Shown here piece after piece: positions 38,001 to 46,541 of a stretch of DNA of 64,000 nt. Source of the DNA: Roseicella aerolata (lineage in GTDB: Bacteria > Pseudomonadota > Alphaproteobacteria > Acetobacterales > Acetobacteraceae); assembly GCF_020523605.1 (NCBI RefSeq), contig NZ_JAJAQI010000022.1, positions 1 through 64,000 of the forward strand, read 5' to 3'. The notes under the pieces are model-generated. The model was given only the letters and a program-made list of their open reading frames with translations. It did no database searches and had not been told where the DNA came from. Positions within the stretch are counted from its first letter, which is position 1. Each line of letters starts with the position of its first letter. The translations under genes and the position numbers were made by a program.

Positions 38001-38250
38001 CGCGCACGACCCTGGAGCGGGGCACGGTGAGCATGGCCGAGGCCAGCGGGTAGGTGACCTGGTCCTCGACCACCTGGGGGGCCTGGCCCGCGTAGTCGGT
38101 GTAGACGATGACCTGGACGTCGGAGAGGTCGGGCAGCGCGTCGAGCGGGGTGTTGCGCACCGCCCAGACTCCAGCCGCCACCACGAAGGCGGTGGCGACA
38201 AGCACCAGGAAGACGTTGCGCGCCGACCAGGCGATGAGGCGGGCGATCAT
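35041..38250 (-). CDS. cusA: CusA/CzcA-family heavy-metal RND efflux pump
   Basis: A 1069-residue inner-membrane RND transporter with twelve helices and two large periplasmic loops. Diagnostic parts are NTPLDALPDLSDVQVIVYTD near the start, the helix 4 proton-relay motif GAMVDAAIVMIEAAHKHLE (Asp), and the Met-rich EFMPTMNEGTLLYMPTTLPG. This fits monovalent copper/silver export rather than divalent CzcA. The ATG overlaps the cusB stop. No outer-membrane CusC is in the window. Confidence 0.93.
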   Translation of the reverse strand: MIARLIAWSARNVFLVLVATAFVVAAGVWAVRNTPLDALPDLSDVQVIVYTDYAGQAPQVVEDQVTYPLASAMLTVPRSRVVRGFSFFGASYIYIIFEDGTDLYWARSRVLEYLNAASGRLPPGARPALGPDATGVGWVYQYALLARDLTLAELRSLQDWRVRYALARAEGVAEVAGVGGFVKQYNVVVDPLRLRALGVSMDRVREAIRTSNQDVGGRTVEMSEFEYMVRGRGYLRGVEDIERIVLRAAGGTPVLLGDVARVEIGPDERRGIAELNGEGEVASGIVLQRFGANALDVIRNAKARLAEILPSLPAGTEIVPVYDRSQLIEAAIETLKFTLIEESVIVALVTVVFLLHVRSALVAILMLPVGVLMAFVAMKLMGIGSTIMSLGGIAIAIGAMVDAAIVMIEAAHKHLERAPPDKPRLEVLTEAAAEVGPALFFSLLVITVSFLPIFALEAQEGRLFGPLAYTKTFAMAAAALLSITLVPALMVIFVRGRIVPEHRNPVNRLLVWLYRPFIKLVLRARVLTILVAVAAMGATAWPAMRLGGEFMPTMNEGTLLYMPTTLPGLSVTRAAELLQTQDRIIRSFPEVASVYGKAGRAATATDPAPTEMFETVIQLKPRAEWRPGVTTDSLIAEMDRALQFPGVSNAWTMPIRARIDMLSTGIRTPVGVKVFGPDLAEIERLARQVEAVVRAVPGTSSAYAERIIGGYYLDVVPDRDAIARYGLSIGDVQAVVATALGGETVTTTVEGRERYSVNVRYPRELRDDPQAIATEVQVPLPGGGSVPLGEVAQVGLSRGATSIRTENGQPVGYIFVDIRDRDLRGYVEEARRTVAAEVAFPPGYHATWSGQFEYLERAEARLRIVVPVTILVIFLLLYLNFRALAETLIVMLSVPFALVGGVWLVWWMGFNLSVAVAVGFIALAGVAAETGVVMLIYLESALVEVRSRCAAEGRTLTRADLRKAIMEGAVERVRPKMMTVVAIMAGLLPILWSDGAGSEVMRRIAAPMVGGMVSSTVLTLLVIPAIYSLVKGWGLPHAAAVVAERAADRPAHGERLASARREPVAAAGE

Positions 38251-39695
38251 CTGCCTTCCTCCCCGGCCGGGGCAGCCGCTGTGAGGCCACGCAGCGCGGC
38301 CCTGAGATTGCTCTCGGCGTCGATCAGGAAGTTGGCGGCGACCACCACGCGGTCACCCTCGGCCACGCCATCCCGGATCTCGACAAAGCCGCCGCCGCGG
38401 CGGCCGAGCCTCACCTCCTTCGGCTCGAAGCGTCCCTCGCCCCGGTCGAGGATCACCACCTGCCGGGTGCCACTATCGATCACCGCGGAGTTGGGGACGG
38501 CGACCACCGGTCCCCCGCCGCCCGCGGCGATCTCCGCCTCGACATACATGCCCGGGAGCAGCGCGCCCTCGGGGTTGGGCAGCTCGATCCGCACCCGGGC
38601 CGTGCGCGTCTCCGGGTTGAGCTGGGGGTAGATCAGGTCGATGCGGCCAGTGAAGCTCCGGCCGGTCAGGCCGCGTGGGCGCACCTCGACCCTCTGGCCG
38701 CGTGCAATGTTCCCCAGCTCGCGCTCGGGCAGATCGGCCAGCGCCCAGATCACGGAGAGGTCGGCCAGGCGGAACAGGACCTCGCCCGCCGGCATGCGCA
38801 TGCCGTCGGACACGTTCCGCTCCAGCACCACGCCGTCGCGCGGGGCCGGCCAGACGAAGGATTGCGGGATGCGCCGCGTCCGCTCGATCTCGGCGAGGAG
38901 CTGCGGCGGCACGCCGAGGTTCTCCAGCCGCCGGCGGGCGCCGTCCGCGGTGACCGCACTTGTTCCGGCAGGAATCCCGAGAGCCGAAATGTATTGGGCG
39001 CCGGCGGCGATCACCTCCGGCGAGTAGAGGCGCAGCAGCGGCTGCCCGCGCTGCACCCGGTCACCGGTGGTGATGTCCTCGACCCGCTCGACGAAGGCTT
39101 CCGTCCGCAGCGCAACCACCGAGACCCGCCGCTCGTCCAGCTGGATCGTGCCAGGGGCGCGCACCGGGCGCACGAGCTCGCGCCGGGCGACCGGCTCGGA
39201 GCGCACGCCGGTGGCCTGGATCCGGCCCGGCGCGACCCGCACCGTGGACCCGTCCTGGTCCTCGCCCTCATAGACGGGGATGTAGTCCATCCCCATCGAA
39301 TCCTTCTTGGGCACCGGCGAGGTGTCCGGCAGGCCCATCGGGTTGCGATAGTAGAGGATCCTCCGCGGGCCGCCCGACGCCGGCTGGGCCGCCGCCGTCG
39401 CGGTCGCCGGCGCGGCCGGGTCTTCCGGCTCCACGTCCTGGCCGGCGTAGACCGCGCGGAATTCCCGCCCGTCCTGGGTCCGGCGCGGCCCCGCCGCGTA
39501 TTCCGGCCGGTCGGGGTGGCGGTAGTAGAGGACGCGGTCGGAGACGGGCCGCGCCGGCCCGCCGGCTTGCCGCTGCTCCGAGGCGACGGCCGGTCCCAAG
39601 CCGGGGACCAGGCCCAGCCGCCCCGCCTGGTAGCCGCCGACCCCCAGGCCGACCGCCGCGGGCACGATCAGCGCCGCCAGAACCATGCGTCGCAT
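38247..39695 (-). CDS. cusB: CusB-type periplasmic adaptor with two heavy-metal-binding repeats
   Basis: A 482-residue membrane-fusion protein. After the anchor (VLAALIVPAAVGLGVGGYQA) come two related segments, VLYYRHPDRPEYAAGPRRT and ILYYRNPMGLPDTSPVPKKD, the second followed by SMGMDYIPVYEGE. These are heavy-metal-binding domain repeats; the first has lost Met residues. The barrel-sandwich and beta-barrel parts follow (LDERRVSVVALRTEAFVERV, VIWALADLPERELG). It links CusA to the outer membrane. ATG 39695 was chosen for AGGAGGG upstream. Confidence 0.92.
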   Translation of the reverse strand: MRRMVLAALIVPAAVGLGVGGYQAGRLGLVPGLGPAVASEQRQAGGPARPVSDRVLYYRHPDRPEYAAGPRRTQDGREFRAVYAGQDVEPEDPAAPATATAAAQPASGGPRRILYYRNPMGLPDTSPVPKKDSMGMDYIPVYEGEDQDGSTVRVAPGRIQATGVRSEPVARRELVRPVRAPGTIQLDERRVSVVALRTEAFVERVEDITTGDRVQRGQPLLRLYSPEVIAAGAQYISALGIPAGTSAVTADGARRRLENLGVPPQLLAEIERTRRIPQSFVWPAPRDGVVLERNVSDGMRMPAGEVLFRLADLSVIWALADLPERELGNIARGQRVEVRPRGLTGRSFTGRIDLIYPQLNPETRTARVRIELPNPEGALLPGMYVEAEIAAGGGGPVVAVPNSAVIDSGTRQVVILDRGEGRFEPKEVRLGRRGGGFVEIRDGVAEGDRVVVAANFLIDAESNLRAALRGLTAAAPAGEEGR

Positions 39696-39708
39696 GGCGG
39701 CCGCCCTC

Positions 39709-40119
39709 CTACTGGACCGCGCGGAGGACGAGGCGGTTCTGCACCGTGCCCTCCTCGCCCTGCACCTTGGCCGCAAGCGTCAGCGCCCAGCCCCCGGCCA
39801 TCACCAGGTCGGCGCGGAAGCGGTAGACGCCAGGCTCGTCGGCACCCGGCACCGGCGTGACCGGCATGGTCATGGTCGGCATGCTCTCGGGCGACATGTC
39901 GAGGCGCGTGGCGTAGATCACCGCGTCCGGCACGGCGCGGCCGGACGGCTTGTGGACGAGCCGGACCGCCAGGACCGCGCCCGCGCCCTGCCTCACCTCG
40001 GCCGTCACCAGCCGGAACTCGTAGTCCTGTGCGCCCGCGGCGAGAGCGCCGGCAACGGGCGTCAGCGCCATCGCCGCGGCCAGCACGGCCGAGCGGGCGG
40101 ACATCCTCCAGATAGCCAT
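39709..40119 (-). CDS. FixH/YtkA-like exported protein
   Basis: A 136-residue protein with signal peptide (AVLAAAMALTPVAGALAAG) and an immunoglobulin-like fold segment VRLVHKPSGRAVPDAVI with RLDMSPESMPTMTMPVTP. YtkA/FixH-like proteins of this kind are often first in cus or cop operons and the Met cluster may touch copper. It lies 13 bases before cusB, so it is in the cus operon. Confidence 0.75.
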   Translation of the reverse strand: MAIWRMSARSAVLAAAMALTPVAGALAAGAQDYEFRLVTAEVRQGAGAVLAVRLVHKPSGRAVPDAVIYATRLDMSPESMPTMTMPVTPVPGADEPGVYRFRADLVMAGGWALTLAAKVQGEEGTVQNRLVLRAVQ

Positions 40120-40185
40120 TGTGTTGGTCCTCACGTCTTGAGCCCAGCAAGCCGCCGACAGACGGCGAGCAGGTGACATGGCCGG

Positions 40186-40206
40186 CCGCGCGCTTTGAAC
40201 GCGCGG
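40186..40206 (-). terminator. GC hairpin between the small Cys gene and the cus operon
   Basis: CCGCGCG-CTTTGAA-CGCGCGG gives a perfect 7-bp stem with a 7-base loop. It lies 80 bases beyond the stop of the gene at 40288-40635 and before the cus operon start at 40119. No T-run. Confidence 0.4.
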
Positions 40207-40287
40207 GGGCTATGCCGCGGAGCCGGCCGGAATCACGCCTACACGGCGCGACCGAGACCGGCCTCGGCCTTCAGCGGCCGAGTAGGC

Positions 40288-40635
40288 TCAGGCGCGAGGG
40301 GGTTCGAGCGGGGGAAGGATGCCGATGCCGGCCCGCACGGGATAAAGGCGAAGCGCCTGCACGGGAGACTCGACGTATGCCAGGGCGAGCGGCGCGGCAG
40401 CTCGGTCGAGGAGCGGGACGGGGCACTTGGCAAAGCACACCGACACGCTTGGCACCTTTTCGGGATCGTCCGGCATGCTACCGCCGTCACAAGGGGCACC
40501 GTCGGCAGCCGCTGCAGCAGCCATGTCCATGCCGCACGGCGCGTTCGCCGCGACCGAGGTCGTGGCGAAACCGGCCAGCAGGAACGCCAGCACGGAGAAG
40601 ACCACGACTAGGCGTCGGAAGAGCGGGACCCGCAT
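40288..40635 (-). CDS. small secreted Cys-rich protein of the copper island, member 2
   Basis: A 115-residue protein with a signal-type helix (VVVFSVLAFLLAGFATTSVA), a Cys/Met/Asp segment (APCGMDMAAA, APCDGGSMPDD, VCFAKCPVPLL) and a Pro-rich end (ILPPLEPPRA). Same general plan as 31296, 41042 and 60895. No certain domain. ATG 40635 fits the signal peptide. It lies upstream of the cus operon on the same strand. Confidence 0.6.
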   Translation of the reverse strand: MRVPLFRRLVVVFSVLAFLLAGFATTSVAANAPCGMDMAAAAAADGAPCDGGSMPDDPEKVPSVSVCFAKCPVPLLDRAAAPLALAYVESPVQALRLYPVRAGIGILPPLEPPRA

Positions 40636-41041
40636 CGAGCCTAGGATGGCGACGAACCACGGTTGAATCAAGGGGCGAGCGGCCCGCCTATCCTCAGCGG
40701 GTGTGCGTGGTGCTCACAGCGGCGGCGGCTGCCGGTCGGCTGCGAGCCGACAAGGACCAGCGGCGCGGTGTGGAGCCAAACTGGTCTAGGCGGAGGAGTG
40801 TTTTGCCGGAATCCCAGGCACCACGAACGGTGTAGCCGAGCGTGCGACAATGCCCTCTACCGCAGCCCCGTGCTGTGCCCTGTCTTCACCGGCCTCGGCA
40901 CGCGGTGGCACGGCGTTCGGCGCCTGCCCTCCGGCGGCCAGCGGGGGACGGGCCCCGGGACGAAGAGCGCCGTAAGCGGCGTGTGATCTTGCGTCCACGC
41001 GTACTGCTCCTGGCTGTTTGCCGGGGGAGGCGAGGCGATGG
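40636..41041. other. 406-bp stretch without a supported gene
   Basis: It separates two divergent small secreted-protein genes and should contain both promoters. Open frames within it have no recognisable domain. No dyad of the CueR type was found. Confidence 0.45.
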
Positions 41042-41440
41042 ATGCGTCCGCGATTGAAACTCCGGCGGGCCCGGACCATTCTAGCGGTCATGTGGGCAGC
41101 GATCCTCAGACGGGTCACGGTCGTCCTGACGGTCTTCGCGCTTCTCGGCGCGGTGCCGGCGATGGCTGCCCCCTTCGCGCCGTTGGGGATGCCGGACTGT
41201 GGTGCCCTGATGGGCGAGACCGCCATGGGGGGCGTCCCCTGCGATCCGGCCACGCCGAGGCAAGGGCAGCCTGCCTGCCCCGCCGCCGCGATCGGGTGCG
41301 CCGCTGCGGCGCTCCCCAGCCCGGTGACGCAGGCTCCTTTCGTGCTATCGCCGCCCAGGATCTGGATTCCGGTGGCGCACTCCGTCCTCCTCGGCCGGAC
41401 GATCGAGCCCCACCTCTTCCCTCCCATCCGCTCCGTCTGA
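41042..41440 (+). CDS. small secreted Cys-rich protein of the copper island, member 3
   Basis: A 132-residue protein with a signal-type helix (ILRRVTVVLTVFALLGAVPA), cysteines in MPDCGALMG, VPCDPA and PACPAAAIGCAA, and a hydrophobic/Pro C-terminus. Comparable to 40288 on the other strand. Start could also be ATG 41090; 41042 has a GGGAGGCGAGG stretch upstream. Function unknown. Confidence 0.55.
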   Translation: MRPRLKLRRARTILAVMWAAILRRVTVVLTVFALLGAVPAMAAPFAPLGMPDCGALMGETAMGGVPCDPATPRQGQPACPAAAIGCAAAALPSPVTQAPFVLSPPRIWIPVAHSVLLGRTIEPHLFPPIRSV

Positions 41441-41637
41441 CGCGCGGGTGTGCCCGCCTTCGGGGCGGCGCGCCTGATCCCTGCGCCGCGGCCTAGCCGG
41501 AGGCACGGTGCCGCTGTTGGCGGCCCGCACCGCCGCCGCTGCGCGAGAGACGCTCACGGGGACCGGGGAACACCAACCCCACCCCGCCCGGGCGGTGGCT
41601 TGGCCGCCGCCGGGACTGACGAACGGGAAGGAAAGAC

Positions 41638-41955
41638 ATGGACACTCTCACTTTGCCCACTCCGACCGGCGCGACCGCGCCGGACCGCCGCCGTCTCGCC
41701 GACCGCCTGCCCTCGTGGCTGCGCGGCCGCCGGGCGGTGATGCTCGGGGTTTTTGCCCTGGTCGGCGCGGGCCTCGCGCTCGGTTGGCCCTGGCTCGTGG
41801 CCTTCGGGCTCGCGCCTCTCGTGCTCTCGCTGCTGCCCTGCGCGGCGATGTGCGCGTTCGGCATGTGCATGATGGGCGGCAAGGACGGCAAGCCCTGCCA
41901 CTCAAAGGCCAACGCTCCCGGGCCGGAGGCGCGCCCGTCGCGCCAAGACGCCTGA
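41638..41955 (+). CDS. small membrane protein with Cys-Met helix, copy 1
   Basis: A 105-residue protein with two helices. The signature WLVAFGLAPLVLSLLPCAAM then CAFGMCMMGG is nearly repeated in the protein at 57777-58115 (WLVAAGLAPLLLSVLPC, then GLCMM). The Cys/Met-rich helix end could hold Cu(I) at the membrane (inference). ATG 41638 follows GGAAGGAAAG. It is first in a + strand run with Met-rich and Csp genes. Confidence 0.75.
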   Translation: MDTLTLPTPTGATAPDRRRLADRLPSWLRGRRAVMLGVFALVGAGLALGWPWLVAFGLAPLVLSLLPCAAMCAFGMCMMGGKDGKPCHSKANAPGPEARPSRQDA

Positions 41956-42007
41956 CGGCGCCGCCGTCCGGCACCACTCCCACGACCACGACAAAGGAAC
42001 ACACAGC

Positions 42008-42331
42008 ATGACTCGCAAGCACACCGCGTTCTTCGCCGCCGCCGCCCTGCTCGGCGGCTTCCTCGCCGCCCAGGGCGCCTTCGCCCAGCAGGGCACCACC
42101 ACCCCGCCTCCGGGCGGCGCCCCGCAGGCGCAGCCCGGGCAGGGCCAGCCCAGTCAGGGGATGATGGGTGGCATGGGCGGCATGATGGGGATGATGAACA
42201 TGATGGGCCAGATGGACCCGGCCCAGATGAACCGGATGATGGAGAACTGCAACCGGATGATGGAGGGGATGAACCGGGGCCAGGGCGGCTCCGGCCCCGC
42301 CACGCCCGCGCCGGGCCAGCAGCGCGGCTGA
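42008..42331 (+). CDS. exported Met-rich protein, probable periplasmic copper binder
   Basis: A 107-residue protein with signal peptide (FFAAAALLGGFLAAQGAFA), a Gln/Pro linker and a Met/Gly/Asn block (GGMGGMMGMMNMMGQMDPAQ then MNRMMENCNRMMEGMN). More than a quarter of the mature middle part is methionine. Periplasmic Cu(I) buffering is likely. Similar in style to 22997-23341. Confidence 0.75.
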   Translation: MTRKHTAFFAAAALLGGFLAAQGAFAQQGTTTPPPGGAPQAQPGQGQPSQGMMGGMGGMMGMMNMMGQMDPAQMNRMMENCNRMMEGMNRGQGGSGPATPAPGQQRG

Positions 42332-42424
42332 GCCGTCGCCGCTCCACCCGCCGCCGTGCCGCGGCGGCGGGTGGCAGGCGAGCGTCTAAGCGCGACAGGG
42401 CACCACCCAGGAAGGACACCAGTC

Positions 42425-42790
42425 ATGAGCGGCCAGACCACCATCTCCCAGGCGACGGACGCCGGGATGCAGCGCTGTATCGCCGAGTGCCTGGATTGCC
42501 ACCAGATCTGTCTCCAGACCGTCGCCTTCTGCCTGCGCACCGGCGGCGAGCACGCGCGGGAGGACCACATCCGGCTCCTGACGGACTGCGCGCAGATCTG
42601 CGTGGTCACTGCCGACTTCATGGCCCGGCGCTCCCCGCATCATGCGCACCTCTGCCGTGAGTGCGCCGAGATCTGCGCGCAGTGCGCCGACGACTGCGAC
42701 CGCCTCGGCCAGCACGAGGAGATGCGGCGCTGCGCCGAGGCGTGCCGTCGCTGCGCTGAGAGCTGCCGAGGCATGGTTGGGACCGCCTGA
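42425..42790 (+). CDS. four-helix-bundle copper storage protein (Csp3-like), copy 3
   Basis: A 121-residue cytosolic protein with about 16 cysteines (CIAECLDCHQICLQTVAFC, LCRECAEICAQCADDC, CAEACRRCAESC) on four predicted helices. It should store Cu(I). It is followed after 60 bases by the thioredoxin-reductase-like gene, so thiol redox and copper storage are probably expressed together. Confidence 0.9.
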   Translation: MSGQTTISQATDAGMQRCIAECLDCHQICLQTVAFCLRTGGEHAREDHIRLLTDCAQICVVTADFMARRSPHHAHLCRECAEICAQCADDCDRLGQHEEMRRCAEACRRCAESCRGMVGTA

Positions 42791-42849
42791 GGCGGCGGCC
42801 CGGACCGCCGCATGGGGACATCGTTGCCCGAGGCCGGTCGCAGCTGAGC

Positions 42850-43773
42850 ATGGGAGCGGCCATGTACGACGTCATCATCGTGGGCGGGGGGCCGGCCGGC
42901 CTGAGCGCGGCCCTGATACTCGGGCGCTGCCGCCGGCGCGTGCTCCTGTGCGACGCCGGGCGGCCGCGTAGCGCGCCCTCCCGGCACCTCAACGGCTTTC
43001 TCACCCGGGACGGGACGCCTCCTGAGGAGCTGCGCCGGCGCGGGCGCGAACAGCTCGGCACCTATGACAGCGTGGAGGTCCGGGACGCCGAGGCGACCGA
43101 CGTCAGCCGCCGCACCGGCGGGGGCTTCGAGGTGACCCTGGATGGCGACGGCGGCCGCGCCCGTAGCGAGGCTTCACGCAAACTGCTGCTGGCGACCGGC
43201 GTCGTGGACTCCCTGCCGGACGTCGAGGGGCTCAGGGAGCTGTACGGCCGGAGCGTGTTCCACTGTCCGTACTGCGACGGCTGGGAGCACCGCGATCAAC
43301 CGCTTGCAGTCTACGGCCGTGGGGCGAACGGCCAGAGGCTCGCCCTCGAGCTGACGGCCTGGAGCCGGGACCTCGTGCTGTGCACCGACGGGCCGGCCCT
43401 GCTCCCGCCGGACAACCTCGACCGACTGGCTCACAACGGGATCGGCCTGCGCGAGGAGCGCATCGCCCGCCTTGAGGGCCGCGACGGCGTGCTGGAGCGT
43501 GTCCGCTTCGAGACCGGCGGGGCGCTCGCGCGCCGCGCTTTCTTTTTCGCCTCCGCCGAGCGCCAGGCCAGCGACCTCGCCCAGAGGCTCGGCTGCATGC
43601 TGACCCCGCGGGGCGACGTCGAGACCGGCAGGTATGAAACCACCGGCGTCCCGGGCCTCTACGTCGCGGGCGATGCGTCCCGCCGCGTGCAGCTCGCCGT
43701 GGTCGCGGCGGCCGAGGGCGCGATGGCCGCCTTCGCGATCAACACGGAGCTGCTCAAGGAGGATCTTCGATGA
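42850..43773 (+). CDS. thioredoxin-reductase-like FAD/NAD(P) oxidoreductase
   Basis: A 307-residue enzyme with FAD motif VIIVGGGPAGLSAALIL, the redox disulfide HCPYCDGWEHRD (about 142-145) and the FAD-binding end GLYVAGDASRRVQLAVVAAA. It resembles low-molecular-weight thioredoxin reductases, although its NAD(P) motif is YGRGANGQRLALEL, with GxGxxx changed to GRGANG. Partner unknown. Its stop overlaps the next start (ATGA). Confidence 0.85.
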   Translation: MGAAMYDVIIVGGGPAGLSAALILGRCRRRVLLCDAGRPRSAPSRHLNGFLTRDGTPPEELRRRGREQLGTYDSVEVRDAEATDVSRRTGGGFEVTLDGDGGRARSEASRKLLLATGVVDSLPDVEGLRELYGRSVFHCPYCDGWEHRDQPLAVYGRGANGQRLALELTAWSRDLVLCTDGPALLPPDNLDRLAHNGIGLREERIARLEGRDGVLERVRFETGGALARRAFFFASAERQASDLAQRLGCMLTPRGDVETGRYETTGVPGLYVAGDASRRVQLAVVAAAEGAMAAFAINTELLKEDLR

Positions 43774-46520
43774 GCGCCACCGATCGAGGAGGGGCGGAGC
43801 CCGCATGGCGCCGGATCGTCGGTGGCATCGGCAGGCGTCCCGGGGAGAATTCTCGCATGCCAGGTTCTTCGCCCCAGAGCGGGCCCGTCCTCATAACCGG
43901 CAGCAGCGGCTTCATCGGGTCGGCGCTGATCGGCAGGCTCGCCGACTCGGGCTTGGCCCTTGTGGGCCTCGACCGGGCCGGGCCGCCCGACCCGCCCGCA
44001 CCGGCCCACGCCGTCGACTTCGACCTGGGCTCGGATGAGGGCGTGAAAGCGGCGCTCGAGGAGGTGCGGCGCCGCTTCGGCACCCGCATCGCGTCGGTCG
44101 TGCACCTCGCCGCCTACTACGACGTCTCGGGCGAACCCAACCCGCTCTACGACAAGATCACCGTCGAGGGCACGCGCCGGCTCATCGACGCCCTCCAGGC
44201 CTTCGAGGTCGAGCAGTTCATCTACGCGAGCACGATGCTCGTCCACAAGCCGACGGACCGGCCGGACGAGAGGATCAACGAGGCCTCTCGGATCGAGCCA
44301 TCCTGGGCTTACCCGGAGTCGAAGGTACGCACCGAGGCGCTGCTGCGGGAGCGACACGGCCAGGTGCCCGTCGTGTTCCTGCGGATCGCCGGCGTCTACG
44401 ACGATCTCGGCCACTCGCCGTTCATCGCCGAGCAGGTGGCGCGCATCTACGAGCACAGGCTCGCCGCTCACGTCTACCCCGGGATGCTCTGCGCCGGGCA
44501 GTCCTTCCTCCACCGCGATGACCTGACCGACGTCATCGCCCGCCTCATTGAGCGCCGCCGCGACCTCCCCCCCGAGCTGCCGCTCCTCGTCGGCGAGCCG
44601 GAAGCGCTTGGCTACGCAGAGGTGCAGAACATCATCGGCGAGACGCTGCACGGCGAGGACTGGACTACCGTCCGGGTGCCCAAGACCCTGGCGCTGGCGG
44701 GCGTGTGGCTCCAGAACGAGGTGCTGGGCGGGGACGAGTTCGTCAAGCCCTGGATGGTCGAGCAGTCGAGCGATCACTACATCCTCGACATCTCGCGGGC
44801 GCGCAGCCTGCTTGGCTGGGAGCCGAAGCGTTCCCTGCGTGACACGCTGCCCAGGATAGTCGCAGCACTGAAGCGCGACCCGGTCGGCTGGTACAAGGCG
44901 AACAAGCTGAACCCCGCGCTCGTCGCCTGGTATGGCCAGCGGCCGTCGCCGGGTGCGCCGGAGACGACCGAGGCCGAGGGCTCGCCCGCCGCGGCCCGGG
45001 GCGGCCCCATGGACCACGCCACCATGGATCATGCTGCCATGGGTCACGCTGGCAAGGCGGATGCCGGGCACGGCGCGATGGCGGGCATGGGCGGGCATGA
45101 CCACATGGCGGCGATGGAGGCGGATGCCCGGCGCACCCGCTGGGCACACTTCGCCAATATCGGCCTCGGCCTCTGGCTCGCCGCCAGCCCGCTCGTCTAC
45201 GACGCGGTGACGGAGGAGACCGTCGGCGCCGCGGTGCGCGCGGTCACGCAGGAGCGCGGCCTGCCCTCGGTCGAATGGCGGGCCGCCGCGCTCATGGCCA
45301 GCGACGTCGCGAGTGGACTGCTGATCGCCCTGTTCGGCGCCCTGTCGCTCCCGAAGCGCACGGCCTGGTTCGCGCAGTGGGCCAACGCCGGCATCGGGAT
45401 CTGGCTCCTGTTCGCGCCTCTTCTCCTCTGGAGCCCGAGCGCCGCCCAGTACAACAACGATCTGCTCGTCGGCGCGCTCGTGATCGCCTTCGCGGTCCTT
45501 GTGCCGATGATGCCGGGCATGAGCATGGCCGGCATGATGGACCCCAAGGTCATCCCACCGGGCTGGACCTACTGCCCCTCGACCGGGGCGCAGCGGCTGC
45601 CGATCGCAGCGATGGGCCTCATCGGCCTTCTCATCTCCAGGATGCTCACGGCCTATCAGCTCGGGCACGTCGATTTCGTCTGGGAACCCTTCTTCGCGGG
45701 CGACCCGGCCGACCCCAGGAACGGCACGGCGGAGATCATCACCTCCTCCGTCTCGAAGGCCTGGCCGATCCCGGACGCCGGGCTCGGGGCAGTCAGCTAC
45801 ATGCTCGAGATCCTGATGGCGGTGATGGGCACCCGCGCTCGCTGGCGCACGATGCCCTGGATGGTGACCTTCTTCGGCATCCTGGTGATCCCGCTCGGGG
45901 TGGTGAGCATCTACTTCATCATCATCCAACCGATCATGATCGGGACCTGGAGCACGCCGGCGCTCATCGCGGCGCTCGCGATGCTGATCATGATCCCGTT
46001 CGCGCTGGACGAGGTGATCGCGATGGGCCAGTTCCTCTACTGGTCGCATTGCCGGGGCAAGCCGCTACTCCGCACCTTCTTCAAGGGCGACGCGGTCGAT
46101 GGCGGACAGGAGGACACCTCGGACGCCCTCGCCAGCTGGCCTGCCTTCTGGGCGGACACGACGCGCGGCATCACGCTGCCCTGGACGCTTGCTGTCTCGA
46201 TCGCGATCGGCGCGTTCCTCATGCTCACCCGGTTGGTCTTCGGCACGTCGGGGTCGATGGCCAACAGCGATCACGTGGTGGGGGCGCTCGCCATCACGGT
46301 GGCGATCATCGCCACGGCGGAGGTTGCGCGGCCGCTGCGCCTGGTCAACGCCCTGTTCGGCGCCTGGCTCGCGGCCGCGCCCTGGCTGCTGGACGGCGTG
46401 GCCTCGCCCGTCGCGGCCTGGGCGAGTGTCGCCATGGGGCTCGCGCTCGTCGCCTTGAGCCTGCCGCGCGGCAGGCGCACCAGCGAGCATTACGCGGGCT
46501 GGGACCGCTACGTGGTCTAG
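43770..46520 (+). CDS. fusion of NAD-dependent epimerase, SPW-repeat and VKOR-like membrane domains
   Basis: A 916-residue protein. Residues about 38-390 are an extended-SDR epimerase: VLITGSSGFIGSALIG, Tyr/Lys in WAYPESKVRTEAL. A Met/His-rich linker (MDHATMDHAAMGH, about 412-450) follows. Then SPW-repeat helices occur (GLGLWLAASPLVYD, GIGIWLLFAPLLLW), and a membrane region like vitamin K epoxide reductase family proteins (VSKAWPIPDAGLGAVSYMLE). Where those have a WCxxC pair this one reads IGTWSTPAL, so the redox cysteines are gone. ATG 43770 has AAGGAGG and overlaps the previous stop; ATG 43857 is an alternative. Function unknown; the linker could bind copper. Confidence 0.8.
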   Translation: MSATDRGGAEPAWRRIVGGIGRRPGENSRMPGSSPQSGPVLITGSSGFIGSALIGRLADSGLALVGLDRAGPPDPPAPAHAVDFDLGSDEGVKAALEEVRRRFGTRIASVVHLAAYYDVSGEPNPLYDKITVEGTRRLIDALQAFEVEQFIYASTMLVHKPTDRPDERINEASRIEPSWAYPESKVRTEALLRERHGQVPVVFLRIAGVYDDLGHSPFIAEQVARIYEHRLAAHVYPGMLCAGQSFLHRDDLTDVIARLIERRRDLPPELPLLVGEPEALGYAEVQNIIGETLHGEDWTTVRVPKTLALAGVWLQNEVLGGDEFVKPWMVEQSSDHYILDISRARSLLGWEPKRSLRDTLPRIVAALKRDPVGWYKANKLNPALVAWYGQRPSPGAPETTEAEGSPAAARGGPMDHATMDHAAMGHAGKADAGHGAMAGMGGHDHMAAMEADARRTRWAHFANIGLGLWLAASPLVYDAVTEETVGAAVRAVTQERGLPSVEWRAAALMASDVASGLLIALFGALSLPKRTAWFAQWANAGIGIWLLFAPLLLWSPSAAQYNNDLLVGALVIAFAVLVPMMPGMSMAGMMDPKVIPPGWTYCPSTGAQRLPIAAMGLIGLLISRMLTAYQLGHVDFVWEPFFAGDPADPRNGTAEIITSSVSKAWPIPDAGLGAVSYMLEILMAVMGTRARWRTMPWMVTFFGILVIPLGVVSIYFIIIQPIMIGTWSTPALIAALAMLIMIPFALDEVIAMGQFLYWSHCRGKPLLRTFFKGDAVDGGQEDTSDALASWPAFWADTTRGITLPWTLAVSIAIGAFLMLTRLVFGTSGSMANSDHVVGALAITVAIIATAEVARPLRLVNALFGAWLAAAPWLLDGVASPVAAWASVAMGLALVALSLPRGRRTSEHYAGWDRYVV

Positions 46521-46541
46521 GGCCGGAGGGAGACAGCGGGC

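Noticed and set aside
40663-40986. 107-codon + strand frame between two small secreted-protein genes
   Set aside because: Cys-containing but without a signal peptide, ribosome site or recognisable domain; probably promoter DNA.
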